Shown in pieces: positions 1-8,019 of a DNA stretch of 32,450 nucleotides (its first letter is position 1; the number at the start of each line of letters is the position of its first letter). The stretch comes from an uncultured Monoglobus sp. GTDB taxonomy: Bacteria > Bacillota > Clostridia > Monoglobales > Monoglobaceae. The translations under genes were made by a program, and so were the position numbers. The notes under the pieces were generated by a model. That model saw nothing but the letters and a program-made list of their open reading frames with translations, was not told the origin of the DNA and ran no database searches. The stretch covers positions 1 through 32,450 of the forward strand of contig CANQMT010000029.1 in the NCBI GenBank assembly GCA_947625055.1, in the 5' to 3' direction.

Positions 1-32
1 ATTTTACAATTTTTCTCATTTCTATTTCAAAA

Positions 33-65
33 GGCCCGCCAAGCTCTCGCTTGACCGGCCTTTTT
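33..65 (-). terminator. Bidirectional terminator-like hairpin
   Basis: An imperfect hairpin, with arms of about 12 bp around a CTCG/GAGA loop, is flanked by an A-run on one side and five T residues on the other, so it could stop transcripts from either direction. It lies beyond the putP stop codon, after a second hairpin at 76-99. What lies to the left is outside the window. Confidence 0.6.
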
Positions 66-75
66 CGACAGACTG

Positions 76-99
76 CGCTCCGCTTACAAAAGCGGAGCG
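76..99. terminator. Perfect 10-bp hairpin after putP
   Basis: Perfect arms CGCTCCGCTT and AAGCGGAGCG surround a 4-nt loop, 12 bp past the putP stop codon. It has A residues on the left of the minus-strand transcript and TTTTG on the plus-strand side. It is followed on the minus strand by the motif CAGTCTGTCGAAAAA (61-75), which recurs beside terminators near 6262 and 27840. Confidence 0.6.
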
Positions 100-111
100 T
101 TTTGTGGTTTC

Positions 112-1641
112 TTAGTCGTTCATTTCGGAGACGGCTTCAAAGTCGTCAATGATCTCCTTTTCGGGGGCCTTGGTGAGAAGGCTTACAATTATGATAGCAA
201 GAAGGCCTGTGATGAAGGCCGGAAGCAGCTCATAGATCGCGAACAGTCCGCCGAGCTTTGCAATGCCGTACTTCCAGATGAACACCATAGCGCCGCCCGC
301 GATCATGCCCGCAAGCGCGCCCCATTTGGTCGTTCTCTTCCAGAACAGCGAGGCCAGCATGACCGGGCCGAATGACGCGCCGAAGCCCGCCCAAGCGAAG
401 GACACGATGCCGAATACCGAGCTTTCGGGATCGCGCGCGAGAAACGCCGCGACGATAGCGATAGCGACAAGCGTAAATCTTGCGATGATCATTGTTGTTT
501 CCTCGCTCATCTTGGGGAACAGTTTTTCCTTAACTATATTCTGCGAAACAGATGAGGAAGCGGCCAGAAGCTGAGAGTCCGCGGTGGACATTGTGGCCGC
601 CAGGATTCCGGCGAGGATAACTCCCGCGACGAGAGCGGGTATAACGCCGAATCCGCTCAGAAGCTTTGATATCTCGATGATAACGCGCTCGGAGTCGGCA
701 AGCGGAGCGATAACGCCGTTTGATACGAGACCCATGCCTATGATACCGATGAATACGGCAACGCCCAGAGAGATAACCACCCAGATCGAGGCGACGCGTC
801 TTGAAAGCTTGAGCTTTTTCGCGTCCTCGATCGCCATAAATCTAAGCAGGATGTGTGGCATACCGAAGTAGCCGAGGCCCCACGCCAGCATTGAGCAGCT
901 CCGGAACCAGCCGTAAACCTCGGATCCGCCCGTTTCGGGAACGTATATATTGGTAAGACTCAGATAGCCCGGGATCTGCTTGGCGTTTTCGATAACCTGT
1001 CCGAGGCCGCCGGCCTGAACGGTTCCGAAAATCAAAACAACGATAAGCGCGATAGACATTATCACAGCCTGCAAAAAGTCGCTGGTGCTGGCCGCAAGAA
1101 ATCCGCCGAGCATTGTGTAGATAATGATTATTGCCGCGCAGACGATCATCGCGCCAATATAGCTTACGCCGAACAGCGAGTTGAACAGCTTGCCGCAGGC
1201 CGCGAAGCCCGAAGCGGTGTAAGGAACGAAGAAGATGATGATAACGATCGCCGCTATAACGCTGAGCATTCTCGATTTGTCCTTAAACCTCTCGGAGAAA
1301 AACGCGGGGATCGTAGCCGCGCCTATGCGGCTCGAATAGTGGCGCAGTCTCTTGGCGACGATCAGCCAGTTCAAATATGTACCGACTATAAGTCCGATAG
1401 CCGTCCACGACGCGTCCGCGAGACCGGTCAGATACGCGAGTCCCGGCACGCCCATAAGCAGATAGCTGCTCATGTCGGACGCCTCGGCGCTCATCGCGGT
1501 TACGAAAGGACCGAGCTTTCTGCCGCCGAGATAGAAGTCGTCGGCGGTTTTGTTTCTTCTTGAAAACCATACTCCGATACCGAGAACAATTATCATGTAC
1601 AGGATTATGGAGATCATAATACAGATGTTTTGTTGAGTCAT
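112..1641 (-). CDS. putP: Sodium/proline symporter (SSS family)
   Basis: A 509-residue polytopic membrane protein of the sodium:solute symporter family, the usual length for PutP. It probably imports L-proline with Na+. The N-terminus has a first TM segment followed by DDFYLGGRKLGPFVTAMS and then SAEASDMSSYLLMGVPG, which matches the PutP signature around TM2. About 13 hydrophobic segments follow, with the conserved STADSQLLAASS region near residue 355. The start is chosen because AGGAGG lies 7-8 nt upstream. It is a single-gene transcription unit with its own promoter (1678-1706) and hairpins after the stop codon. Family is secure. Proline as substrate is the standard assignment for this sequence type but pantothenate or another solute cannot be formally excluded. 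Confidence 0.9.
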   Translation of the reverse strand: MTQQNICIMISIILYMIIVLGIGVWFSRRNKTADDFYLGGRKLGPFVTAMSAEASDMSSYLLMGVPGLAYLTGLADASWTAIGLIVGTYLNWLIVAKRLRHYSSRIGAATIPAFFSERFKDKSRMLSVIAAIVIIIFFVPYTASGFAACGKLFNSLFGVSYIGAMIVCAAIIIIYTMLGGFLAASTSDFLQAVIMSIALIVVLIFGTVQAGGLGQVIENAKQIPGYLSLTNIYVPETGGSEVYGWFRSCSMLAWGLGYFGMPHILLRFMAIEDAKKLKLSRRVASIWVVISLGVAVFIGIIGMGLVSNGVIAPLADSERVIIEISKLLSGFGVIPALVAGVILAGILAATMSTADSQLLAASSSVSQNIVKEKLFPKMSEETTMIIARFTLVAIAIVAAFLARDPESSVFGIVSFAWAGFGASFGPVMLASLFWKRTTKWGALAGMIAGGAMVFIWKYGIAKLGGLFAIYELLPAFITGLLAIIIVSLLTKAPEKEIIDDFEAVSEMND

Positions 1642-1677
1642 GTTAAACCTCCTGATAAATTTTTACATATCTGAAAT

Positions 1678-1706
1678 ATTGTAACACATATATTTCAAAA
1701 ACACAA
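1678..1706 (-). promoter_or_regulatory. Probable putP promoter
   Basis: On the minus strand, TTGTGT (1706-1701), a 17-bp spacer and TACAAT (1683-1678) lie about 37 nt before the putP start codon. The -10 and spacing are good and the -35 is weak. Confidence 0.55.
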
Positions 1707-1763
1707 GCTTTTTTCAGACAAAATTTGAAATTAGTTGCTTAATTTATAAAAATTCAGCAAAAA

Positions 1764-1781
1764 CGCCCCGAGATCGGGGCG
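1764..1781 (-). terminator. Rho-independent terminator of rpsF-ssb-rpsR
   Basis: On the minus strand a perfect GC-rich hairpin (CGCCCCGA/TCGGGGCG) is followed by TTTTTGC, 12 bp after the rpsR stop codon. It ends the ribosomal operon. Confidence 0.85.
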
Positions 1782-1792
1782 CAAAATGCATA

Positions 1793-2041
1793 TTAGTCTG
1801 ATGTGTAGGGCATGAGGGCGATCTGTCTCGCTCTCTTGATAGCCACCGTAAGCTGTCTCTGATGCTTGGCGCAGCAGCCGCTTATTCTTCTGGGAAGAAT
1901 TTTTGCGCGCTCTGTCACGTATCTTCTGAGCTTAGCCACATCCTTATAGTCGATATGGTCAACCTTATCGACACAGAACGAGCAGACTTTTCTCTTGGGA
2001 CGTCTGCTGCGGGGTCTGTCGTTTCTTCTTTCTTCAGCCAT
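1793..2041 (-). CDS. rpsR: 30S ribosomal protein S18
   Basis: An 82-residue basic protein of the bS18 family, which sits on the platform of the small subunit and pairs with S6. It has the typical S18 core with [22 protein letters not shown] and [14 protein letters not shown]. The cysteines CSFC (near residue 21) and CC (near 56) suggest the zinc-binding version of S18. The start is set by AAGGAG 8 nt upstream. It is the last gene of the rpsF-ssb-rpsR operon, a gene order conserved across Bacillota, 24 bp after ssb and followed by the operon terminator. Confidence 0.97.
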   Translation of the reverse strand: MAEERRNDRPRSRRPKRKVCSFCVDKVDHIDYKDVAKLRRYVTERAKILPRRISGCCAKHQRQLTVAIKRARQIALMPYTSD

Positions 2042-2065
2042 TATAAATTCTCCTTATTCAAAATT

Positions 2066-2563
2066 TTAAAACGGAAGGTCGTCATCGACCTCGGAAATCG
2101 GCAGGAACTCGTCGTCATCGAGGTTATCGGGCATTGCCGGCTGCTGCGCGGGAGCATATTGCTGCTGAGGAGCATACTGCTGCTGCGGAGCGGAATAGGG
2201 CTGAGAGTAATTTTGCTGCGCGGGGGCATAACCGCCGTTCGCCTCTCTCGCCTTTTTGCTTTCGCCGAAGCTTACTTCGCTTGCGATAATCTCGGTCGTG
2301 TAGTTTTTGCGTCCGTCCTGACCTTCCCAGCTTCTGGTCGAGATACGGCCGATAACAATTATCATCATGCCCTTCGCGAAGTATCTGCCGACAAAGTCTG
2401 CCTGGCTCTGCCACGCGACGCAGTTGATGAATTCGGTCTGTCTGTTCTCGCCGTAACCGTTGTCAACAGCCACGGTGAAGCTGCATACGGATTTGCCCGA
2501 GTTTGTTGTTCTGACCTCGGGATCACGAGTGAGTCTTCCCATTATAATTGCTTTGTTAATCAT
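2066..2563 (-). CDS. ssb: Single-stranded DNA-binding protein
   Basis: A 165-residue SSB that coats single-stranded DNA in replication, repair and recombination. Residues 1-105 form the OB fold, starting with NKAIIMGRLTRDPEVR and including FINCVAWQSQADFV and KGMMIIVIGRI. A low-complexity Gln/Ala/Pro/Tyr linker follows (about residues 115-145, with repeats of PQQQYA), and the acidic tail ends in DDDLPF, the partner-docking tip of SSB. It sits between rpsF and rpsR as in Bacillus, with its ribosome binding site inside the end of rpsF, so the two are translationally close (2 bp between genes). Confidence 0.97.
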   Translation of the reverse strand: MINKAIIMGRLTRDPEVRTTNSGKSVCSFTVAVDNGYGENRQTEFINCVAWQSQADFVGRYFAKGMMIIVIGRISTRSWEGQDGRKNYTTEIIASEVSFGESKKAREANGGYAPAQQNYSQPYSAPQQQYAPQQQYAPAQQPAMPDNLDDDEFLPISEVDDDLPF

Positions 2564-2565
2564 AA

Positions 2566-2865
2566 TCAGTCCTCCTCACGTCTAACGACGATGCTTCTCA
2601 TAACTCCGTCGGTGATCTTGTAAACACGCTCAAGCTCCTTCGGGAACTCGGGATCCGACGTGAAGTTAACCAGCACATAGTAGCCCTCGTTCATGAAATT
2701 GATCGGATAGGCCAGCTTGCGCTTGCCCCACTCGTCGACGCTTTCGAGCTCGCCGTGCTTTTCGATCAATGACGTGAACTTTCCAAGCAGAGCCGCGGTT
2801 TCCTCTTCGGTTTTGGACGCGTCCAAAACCATGATCGTCTCGTACTTGTTAATGTGTTCTGCCAT
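2566..2865 (-). CDS. rpsF: 30S ribosomal protein S6
   Basis: A 99-residue bS6 family protein that binds S18 and 16S rRNA in the small-subunit platform. It opens with MAEHINKYETIMVLDA and contains the characteristic GKRKLAYPINFMNEGYYVL and a C-terminal MRSIVVRREED. An upstream in-frame ATG at 2925 would add 20 residues of non-homologous sequence. The start at 2865 is preferred because GAAGGAGGTGA lies 5 nt upstream and the protein then has normal length. It is the first gene of the operon and has a structured leader and a consensus promoter upstream. Confidence 0.97.
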   Translation of the reverse strand: MAEHINKYETIMVLDASKTEEETAALLGKFTSLIEKHGELESVDEWGKRKLAYPINFMNEGYYVLVNFTSDPEFPKELERVYKITDGVMRSIVVRREED

Positions 2866-2942
2866 TTTGTCACCTCCTTCTGGACTTTGACCCCCGATCT
2901 CGGTCGGGAGTAAGGAATTGTACATAAAAGAATTTATACAAC
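2866..2942 (-). promoter_or_regulatory. rpsF 5' leader, possible S6:S18 autoregulatory RNA
   Basis: About 77 nt lie between the predicted transcription start and rpsF. They contain a GC-rich hairpin at 2893-2908 (minus strand CCCGA, loop CCGAGA, TCGGG) presenting a CCG, about 27 nt before the start codon. An RNA element bound by the S6:S18 complex through a CCG-containing stem is known in rpsF leaders of many bacteria. I see a plausible hairpin with CCG, but I have not verified a match to the full consensus. Confidence 0.4.
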
Positions 2943-2948
2943 TTTGGT

Positions 2949-2977
2949 ATTATATACTATTTTAAAAGGGTTGTCAA
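2949..2977 (-). promoter_or_regulatory. Consensus promoter of rpsF operon
   Basis: On the minus strand, TTGACA (2977-2972), a 17-bp spacer and TATAAT (2954-2949) form a perfect sigma-A-type promoter, consistent with strong ribosomal protein expression. Transcription would start near 2942. Confidence 0.85.
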
Positions 2978-3049
2978 GTAAAAATTTTTGAGTTAAAAGA
3001 TAATTTTTGTATAATATCAGGACTTATTTTCTTTTTTAAAAATAAATTG

Positions 3050-3078
3050 TTGATATTTAAAACAATATATGGTAAAAT
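3050..3078 (+). promoter_or_regulatory. Probable trkA promoter
   Basis: TTGATA (3050-3055), a 17-bp spacer and TAAAAT (3073-3078) lie about 45 bp upstream of the trkA start, divergent from the rpsF promoter. Confidence 0.6.
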
Positions 3079-3123
3079 AAAAATAATGACATTATAACTG
3101 CGGCGTTTTGGGAGGAATGTTTT

Positions 3124-4527
3124 ATGTCTATTCTCAACAAATTCAGAGGAAATAAGTCAAAAACTTTAAAGATCATCATTGTCGGCACGGGCAAGGTAGG
3201 CTCGACGATCGCCGGCAAGCTGACCGATGAGGGCTGCGATGTCACCGTTGTGGACAAAAACCGCGAGGTTGTTGAAAAGCTTGCCGAGACCTATGATATT
3301 ATGGGCGTTGTGGGCAACGGATCCAGCTACGGAACGCTGATCGAGGCGGGTGTCGAGAACGCAGATCTTATAATAGCCGTGACCGACAGCGACGAGCTTA
3401 ATCTGCTGTGCTGCACCCTGGCCAAAAAGGTGGGCGACTGCACGGCGGTCGCCAGGGTCCGCGACCCTGACTACAGCGATGAGCTCGCGTATCTGCGCGA
3501 CAAGCTGGGGATATCTATCATAATCAATCCCGAGCTTGAGGCGGCGCGTGAGATCTCGAGAATACTGCATTTCCCGCTGGCGATCTCGGTGAACTCGTTT
3601 GCCAAGGGTTCGGCGGAGCTTATCAGATTTAAAATACCCGCGGGAAATTATCTTGACGGCATGAAACTGATGAGCTTTCAGAACAACAAGGACTTCAACA
3701 TTCTGATATGCGTTGTTGAAAGAGGCGACATGATCGCCATACCCAACGGCGAATTTGAGCTGCGTTCCGGCGACATTATATCGTTTATCGCGACGCCGCA
3801 TGACGCGTTTGCGTTTTTCAAGAAGATCAACGTTGAGACGAGAGACGTCAATTCTGCGATGATCATCGGCGGAGGAAAGACCTCGTATTATCTGGCGCGG
3901 CTGCTGTCGCATGCCGGAATGCAGGTCAAAATCATCGAGATCGATCCGGACCGCTGCGAGGAACTGAGCACGCTGCTTCCCGACGATGTTGTGATAGTTA
4001 ACGGAAACGGAACCGATGAGGCGCTGCTCAGTCAGGAGGATCTCGCTCATGCGGGCGCGCTTATCCCGCTTACCGGAATTGATGAGGAAAATGTGCTGCT
4101 TTCGCTTTACGGCATGAAGGTCTCGCCGGGCATCAAGGCGATCACCAAGGTCAACCACATCAACTTTTCAAGCGTTATCAATGAACTTGAGCTGGGCAGC
4201 GTGGTTTATCCGAGGCGCATGACCGCGGAGACGATAATCAAATATGTCCGCGCCAAAAAGAATTCTTTAGGCAGCGATATTATCACCCTCTATCATCTCG
4301 CGAACGACAGAGTGGAAGCCATAGAGTTTGACGTTCATGACGAGCTGAAGCATACCGGCAAGCCGCTCAAGGACCTTAAACTCAAGAACAATCTGCTTGT
4401 GGCGTGCATTTATCGCGACGGAAGGGCGTTTATTCCCGGCGGAAACGACATGCTGTGTCCCGGCGACGCGGTGACGATCGTAACCACTCACAGGGGACTG
4501 AGCAGCATAGAGGAAATTTTTGAGTGA
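3124..4527 (+). CDS. trkA: Trk potassium uptake regulator TrkA
   Basis: A 467-residue cytoplasmic gating subunit of the Trk/Ktr K+ transporter, normal length for a two-unit TrkA. Each half has a Rossmann-type RCK-N domain that binds NAD(H) or nucleotide, followed by an RCK-C domain. The first glycine motif is IIIVGTGKVGST (about residues 17-28), with the acidic VVDKNRE strand end after it. The second is MIIGGGKTSYYLA (about 246-258), with IIEIDPDRC following. GGGAGG lies about 8 nt upstream of the start. It is followed by trkH 111 bp downstream on the same strand, so the pair is a complete K+ uptake system. The second glycine motif is GGGKTS rather than the more usual GxGxxG, a mild deviation. 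Confidence 0.95.
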   Translation: MSILNKFRGNKSKTLKIIIVGTGKVGSTIAGKLTDEGCDVTVVDKNREVVEKLAETYDIMGVVGNGSSYGTLIEAGVENADLIIAVTDSDELNLLCCTLAKKVGDCTAVARVRDPDYSDELAYLRDKLGISIIINPELEAAREISRILHFPLAISVNSFAKGSAELIRFKIPAGNYLDGMKLMSFQNNKDFNILICVVERGDMIAIPNGEFELRSGDIISFIATPHDAFAFFKKINVETRDVNSAMIIGGGKTSYYLARLLSHAGMQVKIIEIDPDRCEELSTLLPDDVVIVNGNGTDEALLSQEDLAHAGALIPLTGIDEENVLLSLYGMKVSPGIKAITKVNHINFSSVINELELGSVVYPRRMTAETIIKYVRAKKNSLGSDIITLYHLANDRVEAIEFDVHDELKHTGKPLKDLKLKNNLLVACIYRDGRAFIPGGNDMLCPGDAVTIVTTHRGLSSIEEIFE

Positions 4528-4638
4528 TGAGAAAGGCTTAACAATGAGCGCGGGCGGAAGGCCCGATACTGATTTCCGGCTTATATCCGCGTATTATCTG
4601 TTCGCTAATCGCTAATCACTACGTTGGGAGGACTGAAA

Positions 4639-6108
4639 TTGAATTTTAAGGCTGTTACATATATTCTGGGCTGGATCCTTAACATTGAAGGCGCGCTGCT
4701 GCTTTTGCCGTTCTGTGTGGGGCTGATCTACGGCGAGCCTCAGGCGTATTCGTTTTTGATAATGGCTGTTGTGTGCGTGGCTATCGGAGGGATATCCATA
4801 TTTAAAAAGCCTAAAAATCTGACGTTTTACACTCGCGAGGGCTTCGCGGTCACGGCGCTGACATGGATCGTTATGAGTCTTTTCGGATGTATTCCGTTTG
4901 TGATAAACGGCGATATACCGAACTTTACAAATGCGCTGTTTGAGACGGTTTCGGGATTTACAACCACCGGAGCCAGTATTCTTGACGATGTTGAGGCGCT
5001 GTCCCATGCTTCGCTGTTTTGGCGCAGCTTCACGCACTGGATAGGCGGAATGGGCGTTTTGGTGTTCCTGCTCGCGCTTCTTCCGATGACCGGCGGCTCG
5101 CATATGAATATAATGAAAGCGGAGAGCCCCGGCCCGACGGTAAGCAAGCTGCTTCCCAAAGTAAGGGAGACCGCGTTTGTCCTTTACGCGATCTATATAT
5201 CGCTGACGATCGCCGAGTTTTTGTTCCTGATAATCGGCCGCATGCCGGTATTTGACGCGGTGACGACCGCTGTCGGCACGGCGGGAACGGGCGGATTCGG
5301 CATAAAGGCCGACAGCATGGCAAGCTATTCGCCATACATTCAATGGGTAGTCGGCGTGTTTATGATGCTGTTCGGCGTTAACTTCGCGGTGTATTTTCTG
5401 CTGTATCGGCGTAAATTCCGCGCTGCCGCGTCTCATGAGGAGGCGAGATACTATCTTATTATAATCGCGATCGCGACCGCGGTCATAACCGCGTCTCTGT
5501 ATATAACGGGTTCGATGCCCGAAATGGGCCTTGCCGATAAGGTGCGGCATGTGTTCTTCCAGGTCGCTTCAATAATAACAACTACCGGTTTTTCCACTAT
5601 TGATTACGAGACCCTCTGGCCGCAGTTTGCCGTGCTTATACTGCTTGGCCTGATGTTCATGGGCGCCTGCGCCGGAAGCACGGGCGGCGGAATAAAGGTC
5701 TCTCGGTTCATGACGCTGTTCCGTACGGTCCGCAAAGAGATAACTTTGTTCTTCCACGCAAAACGCGTGGTCAATATAAAAAGCGAGGGCAAAACGGTGG
5801 CCCCCGAGACTATACGCTCGATAAACGTGTTTATCTGCGCCTATATCTTTTTGTTCGCGGCGTCGGTGCTGCTTATCTCGGTTGACGGCTATGACTTCAC
5901 GACGAATTTCTCCGCGATCGCCGCCACGATAAACAATATCGGCCCCGGATTGGGAAAGGCGGGCCCTTCCGAATGCTTTTCGCTGTTTTCCGCGTTTCCG
6001 AAATACATTATGATTTTTGACATGCTTGCGGGCAGACTTGAGCTGTATCCCATGCTGATTTTGCTCGCTCCCGAGTTCTGGAAGAATATTATACCAAAAA
6101 GAAAATAA
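4639..6108 (+). CDS. trkH: Trk potassium uptake channel subunit TrkH
   Basis: A polytopic membrane protein of the TrkH/KtrB superfamily, the pore through which K+ enters, gated by TrkA. Four pore-loop repeats are visible: FTTTGAS (about residue 107), GTAGTGGFG (about 213), ITTTGFS (about 312) and INNIGPGLG (about 431), each with the selectivity-filter glycine, as the family requires. An upstream TTG at 4624 is in frame, but the sequence GGGAGGA immediately after it is the ribosome binding site itself. I therefore start at the TTG at 4639, 6 nt past that site, giving 489 residues beginning MNFKAVTYIL. Its terminator appears twice downstream (6122-6144, 6277-6305). Confidence 0.93.
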   Translation: MNFKAVTYILGWILNIEGALLLLPFCVGLIYGEPQAYSFLIMAVVCVAIGGISIFKKPKNLTFYTREGFAVTALTWIVMSLFGCIPFVINGDIPNFTNALFETVSGFTTTGASILDDVEALSHASLFWRSFTHWIGGMGVLVFLLALLPMTGGSHMNIMKAESPGPTVSKLLPKVRETAFVLYAIYISLTIAEFLFLIIGRMPVFDAVTTAVGTAGTGGFGIKADSMASYSPYIQWVVGVFMMLFGVNFAVYFLLYRRKFRAAASHEEARYYLIIIAIATAVITASLYITGSMPEMGLADKVRHVFFQVASIITTTGFSTIDYETLWPQFAVLILLGLMFMGACAGSTGGGIKVSRFMTLFRTVRKEITLFFHAKRVVNIKSEGKTVAPETIRSINVFICAYIFLFAASVLLISVDGYDFTTNFSAIAATINNIGPGLGKAGPSECFSLFSAFPKYIMIFDMLAGRLELYPMLILLAPEFWKNIIPKRK

Positions 6109-6121
6109 AACAGTAACAAAA

Positions 6122-6144
6122 AACCATGCTTCATATCGGCATGG
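6122..6144 (+). repeat. First copy of the trkH terminator hairpin
   Basis: The hairpin CCATGC-TTCATATCG-GCATGG lies 14 bp after the trkH stop codon but is followed by CTTCTG rather than a T-run. The same 23 bp recur at 6277-6299 with a proper T-run. The two copies flank the 90-bp palindromic repeat. Confidence 0.85.
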
Positions 6145-6147
6145 CTT

Positions 6148-6237
6148 CTGCGAGCTGAAAACAGTTTCTTTGCCGTCCGGGCGGGGCATGACGGAACCGG
6201 GCCCGGCGATCATATCAGAACTGTTTTTAGCTCGCAG
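6148..6237 (-). repeat. 90-bp dispersed imperfect palindrome, copy 1
   Basis: Terminal inverted repeats of 19 bp (CTGCGAGCTGAAAACAGTT against its near-perfect complement, one mismatch) enclose about 52 bp containing ATGATCGCCGG, CCGGTTCCGTCATGCC and CCGGACGGCAAAGAAACT. A close copy in the other orientation is at 27878-27967. No coding capacity is seen. It could be a non-autonomous mobile element of the MITE or REP type, or a structured RNA. No transposase for it is in the window. Confidence 0.8.
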
Positions 6238-6276
6238 CTTTATTTTAGATATTAATAACATTTTTTCGACAGACTG

Positions 6277-6305
6277 AACCATGCTTCATATCGGCATGGT
6301 TTTTA
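6277..6305 (+). terminator. Rho-independent terminator downstream of trkH
   Basis: An 8-bp stem (AACCATGC/GCATGGTT) with a 9-nt loop is followed by TTTTTATT. It is the complete version of the hairpin at 6122-6144 and insulates trkAH from the signalling run that follows. Confidence 0.8.
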
Positions 6306-6322
6306 TTATATTAATATATACG

Positions 6323-6371
<49 letters not shown>

Positions 6372-6444
6372 CGCCGTGTTTTCGGTACAACAATATAAGG
6401 ATATGTAAATTTACAAGTTTTTGAATATTTTTTGTATAAAAATG

Positions 6445-6473
6445 TTGCAAAATCATAATTTATATGTTATACT
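6445..6473 (+). promoter_or_regulatory. Promoter of the 11-gene signalling run
   Basis: TTGCAA (6445-6450), a 17-bp spacer and TATACT (6468-6473) in a very AT-rich region give a good sigma-A-type promoter with a leader of about 97 nt before the first gene. No other promoter of similar quality was seen before 22536, though weaker internal ones are possible. The rest of the gene-free stretch 6109-6576 holds the two terminator copies, the 90-bp repeat and the TAA tract. Confidence 0.65.
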
Positions 6474-6576
6474 TATTGAAAATATATATTATTTTTGTGA
6501 TATATGTTTATTGACTAACGATTTAACGTTGAAATATGAGATTTAAACAATAAAACGTTTGAGAGGGAGGTAAAGT

Positions 6577-8007
6577 ATGGGTAATACATTTTTTTATCGT
6601 AAAGCAAAGCAAGATCCGAGCAGCTTAACGTGGAAAGAAATTTTTTCCGAAAGCTTTAAAAGCCACAGCAAGTCCGAATATCAACACGCGCTTGCGGCGG
6701 GAACCGTCCACAATACTGCGACCGAGGCGAATATGCTCCAAAAATGGGATAAGCCGTGGATCTGGTTCAAATTCTTTAAAGCGGCGGTTGGCTTCGTTGG
6801 TGCTTTTTATGTGCTTGTCGTGATTTTGGGGATGACTTTTCCGGATCTAGTATTTTACACGGGGACATCGGTGTTATTTAATATGATTCCGCCGTTGGTC
6901 ATGCCGCTTGTAATTTTGATATTTTTATGGGAAATGAACATTCCGAAAAATATGTCTATTTATGAATGTATAGCCTTCTGGCTGATCGGCGCGATATTGT
7001 CGCTGGTTCTCGACGTTGTATTTAAAAGTATCGGCGCTCAATTTGGTTATATAAGTGGTGAATCTACCCCTTATCGCGCTCCGGTCTTTGAAGAACCGGC
7101 CAAATTGGTTGCAATAGTATTACTATTGATTTTTGCGAAAAGAAACCGCAAAATATACGGAATAACCGGTTTAATAATAGGCGCGTGTGTCGGAGCCGGC
7201 TTCGGCGCTTTTGAAAGCGCGGGATATTCCTTGAAGGATTGGTTAGAGGGCGGTAACGATATTAGTATAATTTTACATCAAGTTATGAGAGGCGTTTTTG
7301 CGTTGGGCGGACATACTTTATTTGCCGCGCCTTACGGCGCCGCGATCGCGCTTAATATGAAAAACAATAAATTCAGCGTGAACTCGTTTTTGAATACCGA
7401 TTTGATTTTTGCGTTTATTATTTCGTGCGCTATGCATTTTATTTGGAATTACGGCATGCAGTTCTATTTTGGCCTGAACATACCGGGCATAATTACAGAA
7501 ATACTTGTTATTGTCATACTTTGGGCAATGCTGCTTTGGATGCTCAGAAAATGCCTTAATCAAGTTGTGAGCATAGGCAGATATGTACCGGGCTCGGGAC
7601 ACGGCGGCGCGCTCCCGGTCGGAGGCTACGATAACCGCGTCATGGGCGGCGTATCGCCGTCGGACGTCGGAGTGAGCTTTGTTAAGCCAAAGACCGGCAA
7701 ACTCAAGGTCGTCTGCGTTAACGGGCCGCTCAAAGGACACAGTTGGCGGGCTGCGGAAGGTAAGCTCACACTTGGAAGAAGCAGTTCAAGCATTGTGCGT
7801 TTGCCGGATTCGGCGAGCTCCGTCAGCCGCAACCACTGCGTTATATATTTCAGCGGGGACCGGTGGAAGCTTAAAGATATGAACTCGTCATGCGGAACAT
7901 TTCTTAATAATCACCGCGTCAATCCGGACAAAAGCTATTATCTGAACTCTGATGACACAATTTACCTTGCAGACCGCAAAAACGTCTTTAAGGTCATGAT
8001 CGATTAA
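6577..8007 (+). CDS. PrsW-like intramembrane protease fused to FHA
   Basis: A 476-residue protein with a soluble N-terminal stretch of about 65 residues, a membrane region (about 66-325, roughly eight hydrophobic segments) and a C-terminal FHA domain (about 396-472). The membrane part carries the PrsW-family signature: FEEPAK (E172, E173, K176), FGAFESAGY (E213), GGHTLFAAPYG (H246) and HFIWNYG (H287). PrsW proteins are membrane-embedded proteases; B. subtilis PrsW makes the first cut in the anti-sigma factor RsiW. The FHA has GRSSSS (400-405), SRNH (417-420) and GTFLNN (440-445), the residues that recognise phosphothreonine. GAGGGAGG lies just before the ATG. First gene of the run, 12 bp before the next. 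Inference: phosphorylation-dependent docking could bring a substrate to the protease, or the protease to a partner. Confidence 0.8.
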   Translation: MGNTFFYRKAKQDPSSLTWKEIFSESFKSHSKSEYQHALAAGTVHNTATEANMLQKWDKPWIWFKFFKAAVGFVGAFYVLVVILGMTFPDLVFYTGTSVLFNMIPPLVMPLVILIFLWEMNIPKNMSIYECIAFWLIGAILSLVLDVVFKSIGAQFGYISGESTPYRAPVFEEPAKLVAIVLLLIFAKRNRKIYGITGLIIGACVGAGFGAFESAGYSLKDWLEGGNDISIILHQVMRGVFALGGHTLFAAPYGAAIALNMKNNKFSVNSFLNTDLIFAFIISCAMHFIWNYGMQFYFGLNIPGIITEILVIVILWAMLLWMLRKCLNQVVSIGRYVPGSGHGGALPVGGYDNRVMGGVSPSDVGVSFVKPKTGKLKVVCVNGPLKGHSWRAAEGKLTLGRSSSSIVRLPDSASSVSRNHCVIYFSGDRWKLKDMNSSCGTFLNNHRVNPDKSYYLNSDDTIYLADRKNVFKVMID

Positions 8008-8019
8008 AGGAGGGGGCTT

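Noticed and set aside
1862..2623. Plus-strand frame across rpsR and ssb
   Set aside because: It is the antisense of two ribosomal-operon genes and carries no recognisable motifs.
3166..4158. Long open frame on the strand opposite trkA
   Set aside because: It is antisense to a clear TrkA gene, has no recognisable domain or ribosome binding site, and is explained by codon bias; the same holds for long antisense frames at 4612-5550, 29960-31153 and elsewhere.
4624..4638. TTG at 4624 as trkH start
   Set aside because: The bases just after it are the GGGAGGA ribosome binding site for the TTG at 4639.
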